A stretch of 64,000 bases of DNA from the NCBI RefSeq assembly GCF_014595975.1, contig NZ_JABWGQ010000047.1, positions 1-64,000 on the forward strand, given 5' to 3'. This document shows, piece after piece, positions 37,560 through 47,666 of this stretch. The first letter of the stretch is position 1; each line of letters starts with the position of its first letter. Source of the DNA: Sphingopyxis sp. LK2115 (GTDB taxonomy: Bacteria > Pseudomonadota > Alphaproteobacteria > Sphingomonadales > Sphingomonadaceae). The translations under genes and the position numbers were made by a program. The notes under the pieces are model-generated. The model ran no database searches. It had not been told where the DNA came from and saw nothing but the letters and a program-made list of their open reading frames with translations.

Positions 37560-37871
37560 TCAGGCCAGCTTGATCTCAACATTCACGCCCGCGGCAAGAT
37601 CGAGCTTCATCAGCGCGTCGACCGTCTGCGGGGTGGGCTGCACGATGTCGAGCAGCCGCTTGTGGGTGCGCACCTCGAACTGCTCGCGCGACTTCTTGTC
37701 GATGTGCGGACCGCGGTTCACGGTGAATTTTTCGATGCGCGTCGGAAGCGGGATCGGGCCGCGAATGAGCGCGCCCGTGCGACGTGCCGTGTCGGCAATG
37801 TCGGTGGTGGCCTGATCGAGCACGCGGTGATCAAAGGCCTTCAGGCGAATGCGTATATTCTGCGTTTCCAT
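37560..37871 (-). CDS. rpsJ: 30S ribosomal protein S10 (NusE)
   Basis: A 103-residue protein that also serves in NusB-dependent antitermination. [40 protein letters not shown] and [20 protein letters not shown] are diagnostic. ATG at 37871 is standard. It is the first gene of the S10 operon, after a strong hairpin that follows tuf. Confidence 0.98.
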   Translation of the reverse strand: METQNIRIRLKAFDHRVLDQATTDIADTARRTGALIRGPIPLPTRIEKFTVNRGPHIDKKSREQFEVRTHKRLLDIVQPTPQTVDALMKLDLAAGVNVEIKLA

Positions 37872-37974
37872 GACTGTTCCAGTCGAATCCCGTCTAACGA
37901 TGCGAAAGAGCCGAAATGGCCTGCTCCCGCTTCCGCGACGGAAGCCGGATCGGCCATCAAAAACCTTTAAGCTA

Positions 37975-38009
37975 CGAGCCGCGCGAATCGGTCCGAATCG
38001 CGCGGCTCG
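37975..38009 (-). terminator. Hairpin terminator after tuf
   Basis: CGAGCCGCGCGA and TCGCGCGGCTCG are perfect 12-bp arms around an 11-nt loop, starting 10 bp after the tuf stop. On the minus strand a TTTTT run follows about 14 nt later, so it is not a textbook terminator. It is the strongest hairpin between the str and S10 operons. A second, 7-bp hairpin (GCTTCCG-CGA-CGGAAGC) lies at 37929-37945. Confidence 0.65.
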
Positions 38010-38019
38010 CGGCCCTATA

Positions 38020-39210
38020 TTACTTTGTGACGGTCGCCACAACCCCTGCGCCGACCGTGCGGCCGCCTTCGCGGATCGCGAAGCGCAGGCCCGGGTCCAT
38101 GGCGATCGGAGCGATCAGCTTGACCGACAGCTGGACGTTGTCGCCCGGCATGACCATCTCGGTGCCTTCGGGGAGGATGACCTCGCCGGTGACGTCGGTG
38201 GTGCGGAAGTAGAACTGCGGACGATAGTTGGCAAAGAACGGCGTGTGACGGCCGCCTTCGTCCTTCGACAGGACATAGACCTCCGAAGTGAATTCGGTGT
38301 GCGGCGTGATCGAGCCGGGCTTCGCCAGAACCTGGCCACGCTCGACCTCTTCACGGCCGACGCCGCGGATCAGCGCGCCGATATTGTCGCCGGCCTGCCC
38401 CTGGTCGAGCAGCTTGCGGAACATTTCGACGCCGGTAACGACCGTCTTCTTGGTGTCCTTGATGCCGACGATTTCGACTTCTTCGCCAACCTTGACGACG
38501 CCGGTTTCGACACGACCGGTGACGACGGTGCCGCGACCCGAGATCGAGAAAACGTCTTCGATCGGCATCAGGAAGGGCTTGTCGAGCGGACGTTCCGGCT
38601 GCGGGATCCAGCTGTCGACGGCTTCCATCAGCTTCAGAATCGCTTCCTTGCCGATGTGGTCGTCGCGGCTTTCGAGCGCCGCGAGCGCCGAGCCGGCGAT
38701 GATCGGAATATTGTCGCCGTCGAAATCGCGCTTCGACAATTCTTCGCGGATTTCGAGTTCGACGAGTTCGAGCAGTTCGGGATCGTCGAGCTGGTCGACC
38801 TTGTTAAGGAAGACGACCATCGTCGGAACGCCGACCTGCTTCGCAAGCAGGATGTGCTCCTTGGTCTGCGGCATCGGGCCGTCGGCAGCCGACACGACGA
38901 GGATCGCGCCGTCCATCTGCGCGGCGCCGGTGATCATGTTCTTCACATAGTCGGCGTGGCCCGGGCAGTCGACGTGCGCATAGTGGCGGTTCTTGGTTTC
39001 ATATTCGACGTGCGCGGTCGAGATGGTGATGCCGCGCTCGCGCTCTTCGGGCGCCTTGTCGATGTTTTCGAAATCGACCTTCTGCGACAGCCCCTCTTCG
39101 GCGAGCACCTTGGTGATCGCGGCGGTCAGCGAGGTCTTGCCATGGTCGACGTGACCGATGGTGCCGATGTTGCAGTGCGGCTTCGTCCGCTCAAATTTAG
39201 CCTTGGCCAT
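38020..39210 (-). CDS. tuf: Elongation factor Tu
   Basis: A 396-residue GTPase that delivers aminoacyl-tRNA. G1 GHVDHGKT (19-26), G3 [12 protein letters not shown] and G4 NKVDQLDD are intact, and domains 2 and 3 follow with [14 protein letters not shown]. It is the last gene of the str operon; a hairpin follows the stop. It is the only tuf gene in this window. Confidence 0.98.
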   Translation of the reverse strand: MAKAKFERTKPHCNIGTIGHVDHGKTSLTAAITKVLAEEGLSQKVDFENIDKAPEERERGITISTAHVEYETKNRHYAHVDCPGHADYVKNMITGAAQMDGAILVVSAADGPMPQTKEHILLAKQVGVPTMVVFLNKVDQLDDPELLELVELEIREELSKRDFDGDNIPIIAGSALAALESRDDHIGKEAILKLMEAVDSWIPQPERPLDKPFLMPIEDVFSISGRGTVVTGRVETGVVKVGEEVEIVGIKDTKKTVVTGVEMFRKLLDQGQAGDNIGALIRGVGREEVERGQVLAKPGSITPHTEFTSEVYVLSKDEGGRHTPFFANYRPQFYFRTTDVTGEVILPEGTEMVMPGDNVQLSVKLIAPIAMDPGLRFAIREGGRTVGAGVVATVTK

Positions 39211-39296
39211 GATATTGAACCTTCTTGTTCGATGTGTTTCCGTTGATCAGTCCGGACGAGCCCGCTGAATCAGGCGCCGCCCTTAGTAGGCTTTGC

Positions 39297-39319
39297 CGCG
39301 CGGTGCAAGCCCGCGCGGC
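39297..39319. repeat. GC hairpin between fusA and tuf
   Basis: Two copies of the palindrome CCGCGCGG flank TGCAAGC, 10 bp after the fusA stop. No T-run follows, so complete termination is unlikely. It may lower readthrough or stabilise the fusA 3' end, while tuf could have its own promoter in the remaining 86 bp. Confidence 0.45.
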
Positions 39320-39328
39320 CCAGACCTG

Positions 39329-41422
39329 TCAGGCCATTTTGGCCTTCACTTCTTCCGCGACATTGTTCGGCACTTCTTCATAGTGCGAGAACTGCATCGT
39401 GTATTGCGCGCGTCCCTGGGTAAAGGACCGCAGCTGGTTGACGTAGCCGAACATATTGGCAAGCGGGACCATCGCTTCAACCACCTGGGCGTTGCCGCGG
39501 CTGTCGGTGCCCTGGATCTGTCCGCGGCGGCTGTTGAGGTCGCCGATGACGTCGCCCATAAACTCCTCGGGGGTGACGACTTCGACCTTCATCACCGGTT
39601 CGAGCAGCTTGATGCCCGCCTTCGCCGCGACTTCGCGCATCGCCGCGCGCCCCGCGATTTCGAACGCCAGCGCCGACGAGTCGACGTCGTGATAGGCCCC
39701 GTCGGTCAGCCGGATTTCGAAGTCGATGATCGGAAAGCCGATCATGTGGCCGTTTTCGGCTGCCTCGCGCATCCCCTTTTCGACCGACGGGATATATTCG
39801 CGCGGAATGTTGCCGCCCTTGATCTCGTCGATGAAAGTGATGCCGCTGCCGCGTTCGCCGGGGGCGACGCTGACCTTGACGCGGCCGAACTGGCCCGAAC
39901 CGCCCGACTGCTTCTTGTGCGTGTAGTCGACCTCGACCGGCTTCGCGAGCGATTCGCGATACGCCACCTGCGGCGCGCCGACATTCGCTTCGACCTTGAA
40001 CTCGCGCTTCATGCGATCGACAAGGATGTCGAGGTGAAGCTCGCCCATGCCCTTGATGATCGTCTGGCCCGATTCATGGTCGGTCGACACGCGGAACGAC
40101 GGATCCTCGGCCGCAAGGCGGCTGAGCGCGATGCCCATCTTTTCCTGGTCGGCCTTGGTCTTGGGTTCGACCGACAGCTCGATCACCGGCTCGGGGAACT
40201 CCATCCGTTCGAGGATGATCGGCGCGTTGGCGGCGCAGAGCGTGTCCCCGGTGGTGGTTTCCTTGAGGCCCGCGAGCGCGACGATGTCGCCGGCGAAGGC
40301 TTCCTCGATGTCCTCGCGGCTGTTCGCGTGCATCAGCAGCATACGGCCGATCTTTTCCTTCTTGTCCTTCACCGAGTTCAGATAGCTGCCCTTGGTGAGG
40401 GTGCCCGAATAGATGCGGGCGAAGGTGAGCGAGCCGACAAACGGGTCGTTCATGATCTTGAACGCGAGCATCGACAGCGGTGCCGAATCCGACGTCGCGC
40501 GCGAATCGGGTTGTTCCGTGGTCGGGTTGATGCCCTGAACGTCGGGAATGTCGAGCGGCGAAGGCAGATAATCGACGACCGCGTCGAGCAGCGGCTGGAC
40601 GCCCTTGTTCTTGAACGCCGAACCGCACAGCACCGGGACGAACGCCTGACTCAGCGTCCCCTTGCGGATCAGCGCCTTCAGCGTCGCAACGTCGGGAAGA
40701 TTGCCTTCGAGATAGGCTTCCATCGCGGCGTCGTCCTGTTCGACGGCAAGCTCGACGAGCTTTTCGCGATATTCGGCAGCCTTGTCGACGAGGTCGGCGG
40801 GAATCTCTTCATAGAAGAATTCGGCGCCGAGGCTTTCGTCCTTCCAGATGATCGCGCGCTCGTTGACAAGGTCGACGAGGCCCTTGAAGTCCGATTCCGC
40901 GCCGATGGGCAGATAGAGGACGGCCGGCGTCGCACCCAGACGATCGATGATGGTCTGGACGCAATAATAGAAATTGGCGCCGGTGCGGTCGAGCTTGTTG
41001 ATGAAGCACATCCGCGGAACCTTGTACTTGTCCGCCTGGCGCCACACCGTTTCGGACTGCGGCTCGACGCCCGCCACGCCGTCGAACGCCGCGACCGCAC
41101 CGTCGAGGACGCGAAGCGAGCGTTCGACTTCGATCGTGAAGTCGACGTGTCCGGGCGTGTCGATGATGTTCAGGCGATGTTCGGGCCCCTTGCCCTCATC
41201 GGCCTTCCAAAAACAGGTCGTCGCGGCCGACGTGATGGTGATGCCGCGTTCCTGCTCCTGCTCCATCCAGTCCATCGTCGCCGCGCCGTCATGGACTTCG
41301 CCGATCTTGTAGGACTTGCCGGTGTAATAGAGGATGCGCTCGGTCGTCGTGGTCTTGCCGGCGTCGATGTGCGCCATGATACCGAAATTGCGATAGCGTT
41401 CGAGCGGATGGCTGCGTGCCAT
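39329..41422 (-). CDS. fusA: Elongation factor G
   Basis: A 697-residue translocase GTPase. G1 [10 protein letters not shown] (about 16-25), switch 2 DTPGHVDFT and G4 NKLDRTGA are present. Domains II-V follow, ending with [20 protein letters not shown]. Third gene of the str operon, 96 bp after rpsG. Confidence 0.98.
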   Translation of the reverse strand: MARSHPLERYRNFGIMAHIDAGKTTTTERILYYTGKSYKIGEVHDGAATMDWMEQEQERGITITSAATTCFWKADEGKGPEHRLNIIDTPGHVDFTIEVERSLRVLDGAVAAFDGVAGVEPQSETVWRQADKYKVPRMCFINKLDRTGANFYYCVQTIIDRLGATPAVLYLPIGAESDFKGLVDLVNERAIIWKDESLGAEFFYEEIPADLVDKAAEYREKLVELAVEQDDAAMEAYLEGNLPDVATLKALIRKGTLSQAFVPVLCGSAFKNKGVQPLLDAVVDYLPSPLDIPDVQGINPTTEQPDSRATSDSAPLSMLAFKIMNDPFVGSLTFARIYSGTLTKGSYLNSVKDKKEKIGRMLLMHANSREDIEEAFAGDIVALAGLKETTTGDTLCAANAPIILERMEFPEPVIELSVEPKTKADQEKMGIALSRLAAEDPSFRVSTDHESGQTIIKGMGELHLDILVDRMKREFKVEANVGAPQVAYRESLAKPVEVDYTHKKQSGGSGQFGRVKVSVAPGERGSGITFIDEIKGGNIPREYIPSVEKGMREAAENGHMIGFPIIDFEIRLTDGAYHDVDSSALAFEIAGRAAMREVAAKAGIKLLEPVMKVEVVTPEEFMGDVIGDLNSRRGQIQGTDSRGNAQVVEAMVPLANMFGYVNQLRSFTQGRAQYTMQFSHYEEVPNNVAEEVKAKMA

Positions 41423-41518
41423 GATTTTTTCCTTGGATTTGGGGGGAGGCCTTTGGCGCCGCCCCCGATATAGGAAGTTTTGTTGCGATTGCGCGACGGG
41501 CCAAAGACCCGCCGCCCC

Positions 41519-41989
41519 TTACCAGCGGTAGTGGCTGAAAGCGCGGTTCGCTTCGGCCATGCGGTGCGTGTCTTCGCGCTTCTTCACCGCGTTACCGCGA
41601 TTGTTCGAGGCATCGAGCAACTCGCCCGACAGCCTGGCTGCCATGGTGGTTTCGCTGCGGTTGCGCGCCGCGGTGATCAGCCAGCGGATTGCGAGCGCCT
41701 GCGCGCGGTCGGGGCGGACCTCGACCGGAACCTGATAGGTGGCACCGCCGACGCGGCGGCTGCGCACTTCGATGTTCGGGCGGATGTTCGCCAGCGCTTC
41801 GTGGAACACGCCCAGCGGTTCCTTCTTGGCGCGGGCCTCGACCGCCTCGAGCGCACCGTAAACGATGCTTTCGGCGACGGACTTCTTCCCGTCCAGCATG
41901 ACGCTGTTCATGAATTTCGACAGCACAACGTCCCCGAAACGGGGATCGGGCAGGATTTCGCGGCGCTCAGGACGACGACGACGAGCCAT
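41519..41989 (-). CDS. rpsG: 30S ribosomal protein S7
   Basis: A 156-residue head-assembly protein of the 30S subunit. [40 protein letters not shown] and [20 protein letters not shown] match the family. In E. coli S7 regulates the str operon. It is 73 bp after rpsL. Confidence 0.98.
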   Translation of the reverse strand: MARRRRPERREILPDPRFGDVVLSKFMNSVMLDGKKSVAESIVYGALEAVEARAKKEPLGVFHEALANIRPNIEVRSRRVGGATYQVPVEVRPDRAQALAIRWLITAARNRSETTMAARLSGELLDASNNRGNAVKKREDTHRMAEANRAFSHYRW

Positions 41990-42062
41990 GGGTAATTCCT
42001 TTTACAACAGCATCCCGGCACAAAGGCAGCGCGGGATGATCCAATGCCGAAGAAGCGGGGCC

Positions 42063-42434
42063 TTATTTGGGCCGCTTCGCGCCGTATTTCGAACGGCTCT
42101 GCTTGCGGTCCTTCACACCCTGCGTGTCAAGCACGCCGCGCAGGACGTGGTAACGCACACCGGGAAGGTCGCGGACGCGGCCGCCGCGGATCAGCACGAC
42201 GCTGTGTTCCTGGAGGTTGTGGCCTTCGCCGGGGATGTAGGTGATGACTTCGCGGCTGTTGGTCAGGCGGACCTTCGCGACCTTGCGGAGCGCCGAGTTC
42301 GGCTTTTTCGGGGTCGTCGTATAGACACGGGTGCAAACGCCGCGCTTTTGCGGGTTTGCGTCCATCGCCGGGACCTTGGACTTCACCTTCTGGGGAGTCC
42401 GGCCCTTGCGGACCAGCTGGTTGATCGTGGGCAT
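42063..42434 (-). CDS. rpsL: 30S ribosomal protein S12
   Basis: A 123-residue decoding-centre protein. [12 protein letters not shown] is the conserved start, with AAGGTGAAG as ribosome site. The [19 protein letters not shown] loop keeps the lysine whose change gives streptomycin resistance, and [16 protein letters not shown] keeps the normal Arg/Asp near the methylated aspartate. First gene of the str operon, preceded by a 277-bp leader/promoter region. Confidence 0.98.
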   Translation of the reverse strand: MPTINQLVRKGRTPQKVKSKVPAMDANPQKRGVCTRVYTTTPKKPNSALRKVAKVRLTNSREVITYIPGEGHNLQEHSVVLIRGGRVRDLPGVRYHVLRGVLDTQGVKDRKQSRSKYGAKRPK

Positions 42435-42662
42435 GAATGCTTCACCTTTTTGTGTTCGCCCATCAAAGCGAACGGTTACTCTGCCGCGGGGGATGAAGCT
42501 CCGGCCCCGCCCCGCCTTAAATGGCGGAAAACGGCCGACCTGATAACAGCAAAAGACCCCGGCCGATCGCATGATCTTCCGGAGGCTCCATCCGCGCCAG
42601 CAATGTTCAAGCGCTGTTGTGACTCGAAAACCGCGACAAAGCGCTATTCCCGAACTGGCGGC

Positions 42663-42691
42663 CCTCTAGCCGCGAACGGCCCCCCGGTCAA
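42663..42691 (-). promoter_or_regulatory. Candidate promoter of the str operon
   Basis: On the minus strand TTGACC (42686-42691) is followed after 17 bp by TAGAGG (42663-42668), about 230 bp before the rpsL start. The -10 is weak but spacing is ideal. The 5' leader it implies (42435-42655) contains no open gene and could hold regulatory structure. Confidence 0.45.
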
Positions 42692-42711
42692 TGGGGTGTG
42701 CGCTCGGCGGC

Positions 42712-43770
42712 CTATTCGTCATTATAGATCGCCACCTCATGCACGCCGTCGCTGGTCAGTCGGCCGCGATACATGCCCTCGGTATTGAAGCTGAACGCCG
42801 AACGGCCGTCCGGCCCCGCGACGATCACCCCGCCCGATCCGCCGAGCGCCAGCACCTCGGCCATCACCGCGTCGGCCGCCTGTTGCAGCGATTCCCCCGC
42901 CAGCCGCACCCGCGCGCAGATTTCGTGCGCAACGCCGACGCGGATGAAATATTCGCCCGCCCCCGTCGCCGACACCGCGCAAGCGCGATCGTCGGCATAG
43001 GTGCCCGCGCCGATGATCGGCGCATCGCCGATCCGTCCCCATCTTTTGCCCGTCAGACCGCCCGTCGAGGTGGCCGCGGCAAGATGACCGCGCGCGTCGC
43101 GCGCCACCGCGCCGACGGTCCCGAACTTCTGGTCGATGTCATACGAAGAAACGGCCTTCGCACCCGCCTCGCGGCGCAGAAACTCGTCGATCTGCTCGCG
43201 GCGATGCGGTGTCGCGAACCAGGCGGGATCCATCTGCTCGACCCCGCGGTCGGCGCCGAATCGGTCGGCGTCGGCACCGGTCAGCATGACATGCCGCCCG
43301 TCGCGCAGCACCGCGCGCGCCACCGCGACCGGATGGCGGCTGGTCGTCAACCGCGCGACCGCCCCCGCCGCGCGCGTGCGGCCGTCCATGATCGCAGCGT
43401 CGAGTTCGTTGGTGCGGTCGTGGGTGAAGACGGCGCCGCGCCCTGCGTTGAACAGCGGGTCGTCCTCCATCAGCTCAACCGCCGCCTGCACCGCGTCGAG
43501 CGCACTGCCGCCTTTTGCCAGCACCGCCCGCCCCGCCATGAGCGCCGCGTCGATCGCCGCGCGATAGTCGGCGTCCTGCTCCGCCGTGATACGGTCGCGG
43601 CGGATGGTGCCCGCACCGCCGTGAACGAGGAGCGTCCATCCGCCGGTTGTCGCCGGAGTCTCGGCGGTGTCGGCGCGCGTTTCACCGGGCGGCGTCACCG
43701 CATCGGCAAAGGGCTGCGGTGCGGCGGTCTGTGCAGCGGCGAGCGCGGCGGCGACAAGCGAAAGGATCAT
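42712..43770 (-). CDS. Exported isoaspartyl peptidase/L-asparaginase (Ntn hydrolase)
   Basis: A 352-residue plant-type asparaginase family member. An N-terminal signal peptide (MILSLVAAALAAAQTAA) points to the periplasm. LLVHGGAGTIRR (48-59) is the conserved start of the alpha part, and DQKFGTVGAVARD places the autocatalytic nucleophile at T218, which becomes the N-terminus of the beta subunit. Substrates are isoaspartyl dipeptides or asparagine. It lies 43 bp upstream-to-downstream of an exported amidohydrolase on the same strand, suggesting a peptide-salvage pair. Confidence 0.9.
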   Translation of the reverse strand: MILSLVAAALAAAQTAAPQPFADAVTPPGETRADTAETPATTGGWTLLVHGGAGTIRRDRITAEQDADYRAAIDAALMAGRAVLAKGGSALDAVQAAVELMEDDPLFNAGRGAVFTHDRTNELDAAIMDGRTRAAGAVARLTTSRHPVAVARAVLRDGRHVMLTGADADRFGADRGVEQMDPAWFATPHRREQIDEFLRREAGAKAVSSYDIDQKFGTVGAVARDARGHLAAATSTGGLTGKRWGRIGDAPIIGAGTYADDRACAVSATGAGEYFIRVGVAHEICARVRLAGESLQQAADAVMAEVLALGGSGGVIVAGPDGRSAFSFNTEGMYRGRLTSDGVHEVAIYNDE

Positions 43771-43813
43771 CGTTCATTCCTTGAGCAAACGGGAGCGATG
43801 CGAAGCATGCGGC

Positions 43814-45115
43814 TCAATCGACCACCCGGCCCCTTGCCATCACGAAATCGACCTTCTTGAGCACGCGCACATCGGCGAGCGGATCGCTTGCGACCGCGAT
43901 GATGTCGGCGCTCTTGCCTGGCGCGATCGTGCCGATCTCGTCGGCGAGACCGAGAAGGTCGGCGGCGTTCACCGTCGCGGCCTTCAGCGCCTCGACAGGA
44001 GTCATGCCGTGCTGGACCATCAGCTCGAACTCGTCGCCGTTGCGGCCGTGCTTCGACACACCGGCATCGGTACCGAAGGCGATGCGCACGCCGCGCGGCA
44101 CAAGTTGCTCCAGGCTCTTTCCGGTGATCGCGATGCGCCACCGGATCTTGGCAAGCACATCGGGTTCATAGGCGTCCGGGTTGGCGGCCAGCCGTTCCTT
44201 GTACCCGTTCACGGTGGAAAGCGTCGGAACATAATAGGTTTTCGATTTCGCCCAGGCGGCGATCGTCGCCTCGTCGAGGATCGTGCCATGCTCGATCGAA
44301 TCGGCCCCGGCGGCGAGCGCGAGGCGGATGCCGTCGGCGCCGTGCGCGTGGACCGCGACCTTTTTGCCGAACATATGCGCGGTATCGACGATCGCCTGCG
44401 CTTCGTCGTCGAACATCTGTTTGCCCAGGCCCGCCCCGATCCGGCTGTTGACCCCGCCGGTCGATGCGAATTTGATGACGTCGGCGCCGCGCCCGATCTG
44501 GAGTCGCACCGCGCGGCGGCAATCGTCGGCGCCGTTGCAGGTGTTGCCCGCGCCCGCGAAAAAGGGCCGCAACTCGTCGCGATAGCCCAGGGAACCGTCC
44601 ATATGCCCCGCGCTGCCCGAAATGCTCGCCCCCGCATCGACGATGCGCGGCCCCTGCACCTTGCCCGCGCGAATCGCGTCCCTCAGCGCCAGCGTCACCC
44701 CGTCGCCGTCGCCGAGGTTGCGCACGGTGGTGAAGCCCGCGCGGAGCGTCTTCATCCCGTTGACCTCGGCATTGAACGCCTGCGCCGCGGGGCTGAGCGT
44801 CATTTCCTCGAGCTGGCCCGCGAGTCCGCCCGCGTCGCTGGTCAGATGGACGTGGCTGTCGATAAGTCCCGGCAGGACATATTTGTCCTTGAGGTCGATC
44901 AGCGTCGCGCCCGCCCCGGCGGGTTGGTGGCCGTCGGCGATACTGACAATCCTGCCGCCTTCGACCACGATCGTCGCAGCGCCGCGCGCGGGCTTGCCCG
45001 GCTCGGCAAGCAAATGCCCGGCGTGAATCACGATGCGCGCGGGTGCCTGGGCAGCGAGCGGCGTGGCAAGCGCCGCGCCCACCAGCGCGAGCGAAGTCAG
45101 ATGGAAAGGCTTCAT
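43814..45115 (-). CDS. Exported metal-dependent amidohydrolase
   Basis: A 433-residue imidazolonepropionase/prolidase-like amidohydrolase with a signal peptide (LALVGAALATPLAAQ). The metal-binding HxH is in LPGLIDSHVHL (H88, H90). Further ligands are in DVIKFASTGG (lysine), VAVHAHG, SIEHGTILDE and the catalytic FGTDAGVSKHG. Relatives hydrolyse Xaa-Pro or N-acyl dipeptides in sphingomonads and Caulobacter; the exact substrate cannot be read off. It precedes the asparaginase gene and follows the autotransporter gene on the same strand. Confidence 0.88.
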   Translation of the reverse strand: MKPFHLTSLALVGAALATPLAAQAPARIVIHAGHLLAEPGKPARGAATIVVEGGRIVSIADGHQPAGAGATLIDLKDKYVLPGLIDSHVHLTSDAGGLAGQLEEMTLSPAAQAFNAEVNGMKTLRAGFTTVRNLGDGDGVTLALRDAIRAGKVQGPRIVDAGASISGSAGHMDGSLGYRDELRPFFAGAGNTCNGADDCRRAVRLQIGRGADVIKFASTGGVNSRIGAGLGKQMFDDEAQAIVDTAHMFGKKVAVHAHGADGIRLALAAGADSIEHGTILDEATIAAWAKSKTYYVPTLSTVNGYKERLAANPDAYEPDVLAKIRWRIAITGKSLEQLVPRGVRIAFGTDAGVSKHGRNGDEFELMVQHGMTPVEALKAATVNAADLLGLADEIGTIAPGKSADIIAVASDPLADVRVLKKVDFVMARGRVVD

Positions 45116-45155
45116 CCTGCGTCCCCTATTCGGTGTCGCAGGCCGTTAAAGCCGA

Positions 45156-47522
45156 TCAGAAGCCCATCGTAAAGCGCAGCGCGGCCCCTTTATCGTCGGG
45201 CATGGCGGCGATATGCCCCGGATCGCGTCGCCACCAGCCGTTGGCGACGACGTCGCCGCCGAACAGCGGCAGCGCATAGCTCGCCTCGACCACCAGTTCG
45301 CGGCCGGTGGGGGCGAGGTTATAGGCGCGGCGACCGAAATCGGCGCTGCCGCTGGCATAGTCGTAAGCGACCGGCAGCATCAGGTCGATGCCGCCGCGCG
45401 CGACGCGCAGCGGCTGCGCGAACCGCAGCGCGGCGCGGTCGCCCGGCCGCGCCAGTCCCACCGTTGCGACATCGAGCGAAAAAGCGCTCGACCAGAGCGC
45501 GCCCCCGGCGACGAGTCCGCGCGCGTCAGGGCGCGTCCACATCTGCCGCCAGGCGGCGGCGATTTGCCAGCCGCGCGGCGTATCGAACGCCAGCCGCGCA
45601 TCCCCGACAAGGCTGGTCGCGCCGCCCGCGCCGAAAAGCGGGCCGAGCCGCGCGCCGAGCAGGCTGCCCGATTCGCGAAGCCAGCTTGCACCCAATGCTG
45701 CACCCAGCGGACCGAAACGGCCGTCCCATGACGCGCCAAAGCGCTGATAATGGCTGTCGCGGTGGAAACGATAGCGAAGCAGCGGGTCGTCATGCCAGCG
45801 CAAGCCCGCCACCAAACCAGTTTCGCCATATAAGTTAATATATTGATTTTTCGTGATATTATGACGAATTATCGTCCCGATACCGGGGTTTGCGGCAAAG
45901 CCGATCCCTTCGTGCGCGGCGTCGCCGATCAGCATGGCATGGCCGCTTTCGCCGCGCTCGCCGGCAAGCAGCCCGCCCGTCCCGCGCCCCGCCGCGAAGC
46001 CGAGGCGCGTGCGCGGGCCGAGCCGCGTCATCACCGAGGCGGCGAGCGCGCGCGCCCGCCGCGCATCGTGAAAGGACAAGCCCGCAAGGGCGTCGCTGCC
46101 GCCTGCTCCCGGCGCGGTGACGAGCGAAAGCGCCAGCGACCGGTTGGCTGCGCTTTGCTGGCGGACGAGCCCGCCGATCGCCCCCGTCAGTTTGAAATCG
46201 GGGCGGCGCTGCGCAAGCGACTGGCCGAAATCGACATGGAAGGCGCGGCCGAATCCGTCGGTGACAAGCCCCGTCGCACCGCCGCCGGCATCGCCCATCG
46301 GCCCGCCCAAAATGCCGAGCGGCGTGCCCAGCGCCACCGCCGTCGGGGTGCCCGCCAGCGTCGTTGCCCCCATCGGCTGAAAAGCGCGCGCGATGTCGAG
46401 GATGCCCTGGCCATAGACGGCATCGTCGCCCGCCGCCCCCGCATCACGCGCCGATTGATAAAGCAGCTCGACGATCTGCTGGCTGGTCAGATTGGGGAAA
46501 GCCTGCGCGATCAGCGCGACGGCCCCGGCAACCTGCGGCGCGGCGAAGCTGGTGCCGTTGAGCAGGAAGACGAAATTGCCTTCGGTCTTGAGCGCGCCAT
46601 TTTCATAGACGCAGCACACGCCTTCACCGAGCGCCGACAGATAAGAGGAAGCATAGGCCCCCGCGCGATTGCTGAAATCCGAAATCGCGCCATTCTTGTC
46701 GACCGATCCGGCGATGATGACCAGCCCGCCGCCCGCATCGCGCAGCCCCTGCGCAAAGCGGCCGGGGTTGTTCGGGTCGTTGCCGCCCGCGGTCGTATCG
46801 CCCTCGTTCCCCGCCGAGAGGATGACGATGATCCCCGCCGCGGTCGCGCGCGACACCGCGGCGCGGAGCGTCGCACCGGGCGGATCGTCGCCGCCGAGCG
46901 AGATGTTGACGACGCGCGCGCCCGCGCTCACCGCGCGGTCGAGTCCCGCCGCGATCGCGCTTTCGGGATAGCGGCAGCCACTTTCGTCATTCGACGGATC
47001 CTCGGTCGCGCAGCTGCCGGGCTGGTCGGCGCGCAACACGAGCAGGTTCGCATTGAAGGCGATACCCATCGTGCCCGCATCATTTTTCCCGCCGAGCAGC
47101 ACCTGCGCGACATTGGTGCCGTGGCTCCCCTCGCCGTCGATCCCGCGCGACCCGGCAAGGTCCGCCGAGAGTGGCGATATGCGCCCGGCAAATTCGGGGC
47201 TGTCCACGTCGATCCCGTCGTCGATCACTCCCGCCAAAATCCCCTGCCCGCTCGCCCCAGCCCGATAGGCGGTGATCGCGCCATGGAAATTGACGCCGTC
47301 GGAGCGGCGCACCTCGGCCGTGTCGAAATTGCCCGTCGGTGGCGGAGTCGGCGTGGGTGTCGGGGTCGGCGTCGGAGCCGGGGCTGGCGGCGGGGCCGGA
47401 GTCGGCGAAGGGCCAGCACCGCCACCGCACGCAGCGAGCGTGAGCGACGCAAGGCCGAGCAAAAGCGGCAGGGGGCGCGCGGCCATCCGCCGGATATGCT
47501 TGCGTCGCTTCGCGTCGGCCAT
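45156..47522 (-). CDS. Autotransporter subtilisin-like (S8) serine protease with lipobox
   Basis: A 788-residue protein. The signal peptide ends in a lipobox (LASLTLAAC, Cys32), followed by a Pro/Thr-repeat linker (about 38-63). The S8 domain has the catalytic D101 (VIDDGID), H134 (GEGSHGTN), oxyanion N239 (SAGNEG) and S325 (NGTSFAAPQVAG). From about 520 a beta-strand-rich region reads as an autotransporter barrel and ends in ...RFTMGF with a terminal Phe. It would be displayed on or released from the cell surface. ATG at 47522 has AGGGGA upstream. A lipobox on an autotransporter is notable. Confidence 0.88.
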   Translation of the reverse strand: MADAKRRKHIRRMAARPLPLLLGLASLTLAACGGGAGPSPTPAPPPAPAPTPTPTPTPTPPPTGNFDTAEVRRSDGVNFHGAITAYRAGASGQGILAGVIDDGIDVDSPEFAGRISPLSADLAGSRGIDGEGSHGTNVAQVLLGGKNDAGTMGIAFNANLLVLRADQPGSCATEDPSNDESGCRYPESAIAAGLDRAVSAGARVVNISLGGDDPPGATLRAAVSRATAAGIIVILSAGNEGDTTAGGNDPNNPGRFAQGLRDAGGGLVIIAGSVDKNGAISDFSNRAGAYASSYLSALGEGVCCVYENGALKTEGNFVFLLNGTSFAAPQVAGAVALIAQAFPNLTSQQIVELLYQSARDAGAAGDDAVYGQGILDIARAFQPMGATTLAGTPTAVALGTPLGILGGPMGDAGGGATGLVTDGFGRAFHVDFGQSLAQRRPDFKLTGAIGGLVRQQSAANRSLALSLVTAPGAGGSDALAGLSFHDARRARALAASVMTRLGPRTRLGFAAGRGTGGLLAGERGESGHAMLIGDAAHEGIGFAANPGIGTIIRHNITKNQYINLYGETGLVAGLRWHDDPLLRYRFHRDSHYQRFGASWDGRFGPLGAALGASWLRESGSLLGARLGPLFGAGGATSLVGDARLAFDTPRGWQIAAAWRQMWTRPDARGLVAGGALWSSAFSLDVATVGLARPGDRAALRFAQPLRVARGGIDLMLPVAYDYASGSADFGRRAYNLAPTGRELVVEASYALPLFGGDVVANGWWRRDPGHIAAMPDDKGAALRFTMGF

Positions 47523-47666
47523 CGCGATTCCCCTGATATTTAGGTCGTCCGGGCAAAGGCCGGGACGACGATCTGGATAACATCGCACCGCTTTGTGCCA
47601 TAGACATTGCCGGAAGGTAAAACGCACGGCCTTGCCCCTCCCTGTCCCACCCTCTATGCGCCGGCC

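Noticed and set aside
39293..41473. Open plus-strand frame of 726 codons opposite fusA
   Set aside because: Complement of the EF-G gene, which is certain; composition typical of a shadow frame.
42600..42625. GTTC-N7-GTTG in the str operon leader
   Set aside because: One base departs from the consensus, and ribosomal genes are not expected to be damage-controlled.
47335..47420. Short tandem repeat of GGCGTCGG/GTCGGA-type units resembling a repeat array
   Set aside because: It is the Pro/Thr linker of the autotransporter protease, a low-complexity coding repeat, not a CRISPR or regulatory array.
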